From positions 1-6,988 of the forward strand of contig DVEE01000085.1 in NCBI GenBank assembly GCA_015295885.1: 6,988 nt of DNA. The letters run 5' to 3'. Source of the stretch: Leptolyngbyaceae cyanobacterium M65_K2018_010. GTDB lineage: Bacteria; Cyanobacteriota; Cyanobacteriia; Phormidesmidales; Phormidesmidaceae. The notes under the pieces are model-generated. The model saw only the letters and a list, made by a program, of their open reading frames with translations, searched no databases and had not been told where the DNA came from. The translations under genes were made by a program, and so were the position numbers. Of the stretch, positions 6,077 through 6,988 are shown piece after piece; position 1 is the first letter of the stretch, and every line of letters starts with the position of its first letter.

Positions 6077-6988
6077 CTAGCGCTGGAAGAACACCCGGCT
6101 GTTCTTGAGACCGGCTTCCCGATAGAAACGGTTCCACTGTTCAGCCAAGCCCAAATCAGCAAAGGGACCGATGGAGACATGGGGACCGCGGGGTTCGGTC
6201 AGGGCCTGAACGCGGTCCGGCGGCGTTCCCAGTTGAATGACCCGGCTGCTGACCGCCTGCAACTCGTTGGCCGCGGTGGGAATTACCACATAGTAGGGCG
6301 AACTGGTGGGCACCGCGGCCGCAGCCGTGGGAGCTGCCACAGCCATATGGCTGGGAGGAGGCGCAGTGACTGTGCTGGCAGAGGCTGCAGTCGGCACCCC
6401 ATAGGAGGGTTGCTGGCCAAACTCCACGCTATTTCCAGGGACCACCACTACGGAATTACCCTGCTCCGGAGGCATAACTGGCACCCCAGTTGTCGGGGGC
6501 GGCAGCACAGTCACCCCGGTGGGCAGCGGCGGCAGTTCGCCACTAGCTGCATAGACATTGGTAGGTAAGGCTGGTGTTTGGGCATAGGCGGGGGAACGGG
6601 CCGGGACTTGGGCCACCTGGGTCATCATCGCTCTGGATGCCAGGTCCGCCGCCCGTTGCTGAGCATTCGCCGGAAAGTTAAAGGCTCCAGCCTGAATCAC
6701 CGGCTGCCCCTGATAGGTGGTGCGAAAGGCCGTGGGCTCAACGGCCCGAACCTGAGCCAGTAGGGCCTCGCTATTGCCATTCACAAAGACCAAATACTGC
6801 TGGCCACTGGCTGGAGTTTGGGGCATCGCCCCACTGGGCACGGGTATAACGCCAGCGGGCAGCGGCGGTATGGCTTCGAACCCCTGCCCATGAACCGCTG
6901 TTGGGGCAGTCAACCCCGCTATCACTGCTGAAGCCGCGAAACCGAAGCAGATTTGCCATGCCCTGGGGGGATTGCAGGCGCTTCGGTA
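6077..6988 (-). CDS. Secreted protein with two SPOR-like modules joined by a Pro-rich linker (5' end outside the window)
   Basis: The frame continues past the only in-window start (GTG at 6925) to the right edge. The codons before it read RAWQICFGFAASAVIAGL, then TAPTAVHG|QGF, a credible signal peptide with cleavage after VHG. The true start therefore probably lies outside, and the protein is exported to the periplasm. Numbering from the GTG codon, an SPOR-like module (44-104, YLVFVNGN ... GQPVIQAGAFN ... NAQQRAADLA) is followed by a Pro/Ala/Thr/Val-rich, probably disordered linker (105-209). A second module follows (211-282, YYVVIPTA ... PRGPHVSIGPFADLGLAEQW ... VFFQR). SPOR domains bind denuded peptidoglycan glycan. 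The fold match here is by pattern only and the cyanobacterial variant is divergent. Each module is preceded by a PPLPxGV segment (20-26 and 132-138), suggesting an internal duplication. It is the first visible gene of the minus-strand run and stops 20 bp before nnr. Exact role unknown. Confidence 0.75.
   Translation of the reverse strand, partial: YRSACNPPRAWQICFGFAASAVIAGLTAPTAVHGQGFEAIPPLPAGVIPVPSGAMPQTPASGQQYLVFVNGNSEALLAQVRAVEPTAFRTTYQGQPVIQAGAFNFPANAQQRAADLASRAMMTQVAQVPARSPAYAQTPALPTNVYAASGELPPLPTGVTVLPPPTTGVPVMPPEQGNSVVVVPGNSVEFGQQPSYGVPTAASASTVTAPPPSHMAVAAPTAAAAVPTSSPYYVVIPTAANELQAVSSRVIQLGTPPDRVQALTEPRGPHVSIGPFADLGLAEQWNRFYREAGLKNSRVFFQR

Noticed and set aside
6057..6137. Upstream GTG start extending Nnr by 27 residues
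   Set aside because: It would overlap the end of the SPOR-like gene by 61 bp and add residues with no resemblance to the YjeF_N start. The ATG at 6056 gives a normal-length enzyme.
6047..6568. 173-codon plus-strand frame across the SPOR-like gene
   Set aside because: It is antisense to a frame with a signal peptide and SPOR-like modules. Its translation is Gly/Arg/His-rich and unlike a folded protein.
6925..6925. GTG at 6925 as the true start of the SPOR-like protein
   Set aside because: It would cut the hydrophobic core of an evident signal peptide in half. The frame continues with Arg and hydrophobic residues to the window edge, so the gene is treated as 5'-partial.

Overview
This window looks like ordinary chromosomal DNA from a GC-rich (about 60% by eye, not computed) filamentous-type or Leptolyngbya/Synechococcales-like cyanobacterium. 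The main evidence is a phycobiliprotein chromophore lyase of the CpcS/CpeS family, which occurs essentially only in phycobiliprotein-containing organisms. Eight copies of the HIP1 palindrome GCGATCGC, which is hyper-abundant in many cyanobacterial genomes, support this. The genus cannot be fixed from the sequence alone.

Layout, left to right. Positions 1-1377 (minus) hold the N-terminal 459 residues of a membrane-anchored helical-repeat protein that reads as a cyanobacterial soluble lytic transglycosylase (Slt). Its catalytic C-terminus lies beyond the left edge. A 178-bp divergent intergenic region (1378-1555) with two dyad elements separates it from pepA (1556-3037, plus), a complete M17 leucyl aminopeptidase with all metal-binding and catalytic residues. 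After a 136-bp gap comes the CpcS/CpeS-type lyase (3174-3767, plus). It converges on a rhomboid-family intramembrane protease (3798-4394, minus) across a 30-bp gap that holds a small hairpin.

From there to the right edge all genes are on the minus strand and could be one transcript: a secreted protein with two SPOR-like modules (6077 to beyond 6988, 5' end outside the window), then the bifunctional NAD(P)HX epimerase/dehydratase nnr (4455-6056), then the rhomboid protease. Gaps are 20 bp and 60 bp.

The genes are a mixture of housekeeping functions: cell-wall turnover, peptide turnover, phycobilisome assembly, intramembrane proteolysis, nicotinamide-cofactor repair and a periplasmic envelope protein. 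No mobile element, CRISPR array, tRNA, rRNA, toxin-antitoxin pair or defence-type cassette was seen, and no stretch over 300 bases lacks a gene. I found no convincing new system. The points most worth a second look are the internally duplicated SPOR-like protein, the dyads upstream of pepA, the altered epimerase glycine-loop motif in Nnr, and the co-directional SPOR-nnr-rhomboid run.
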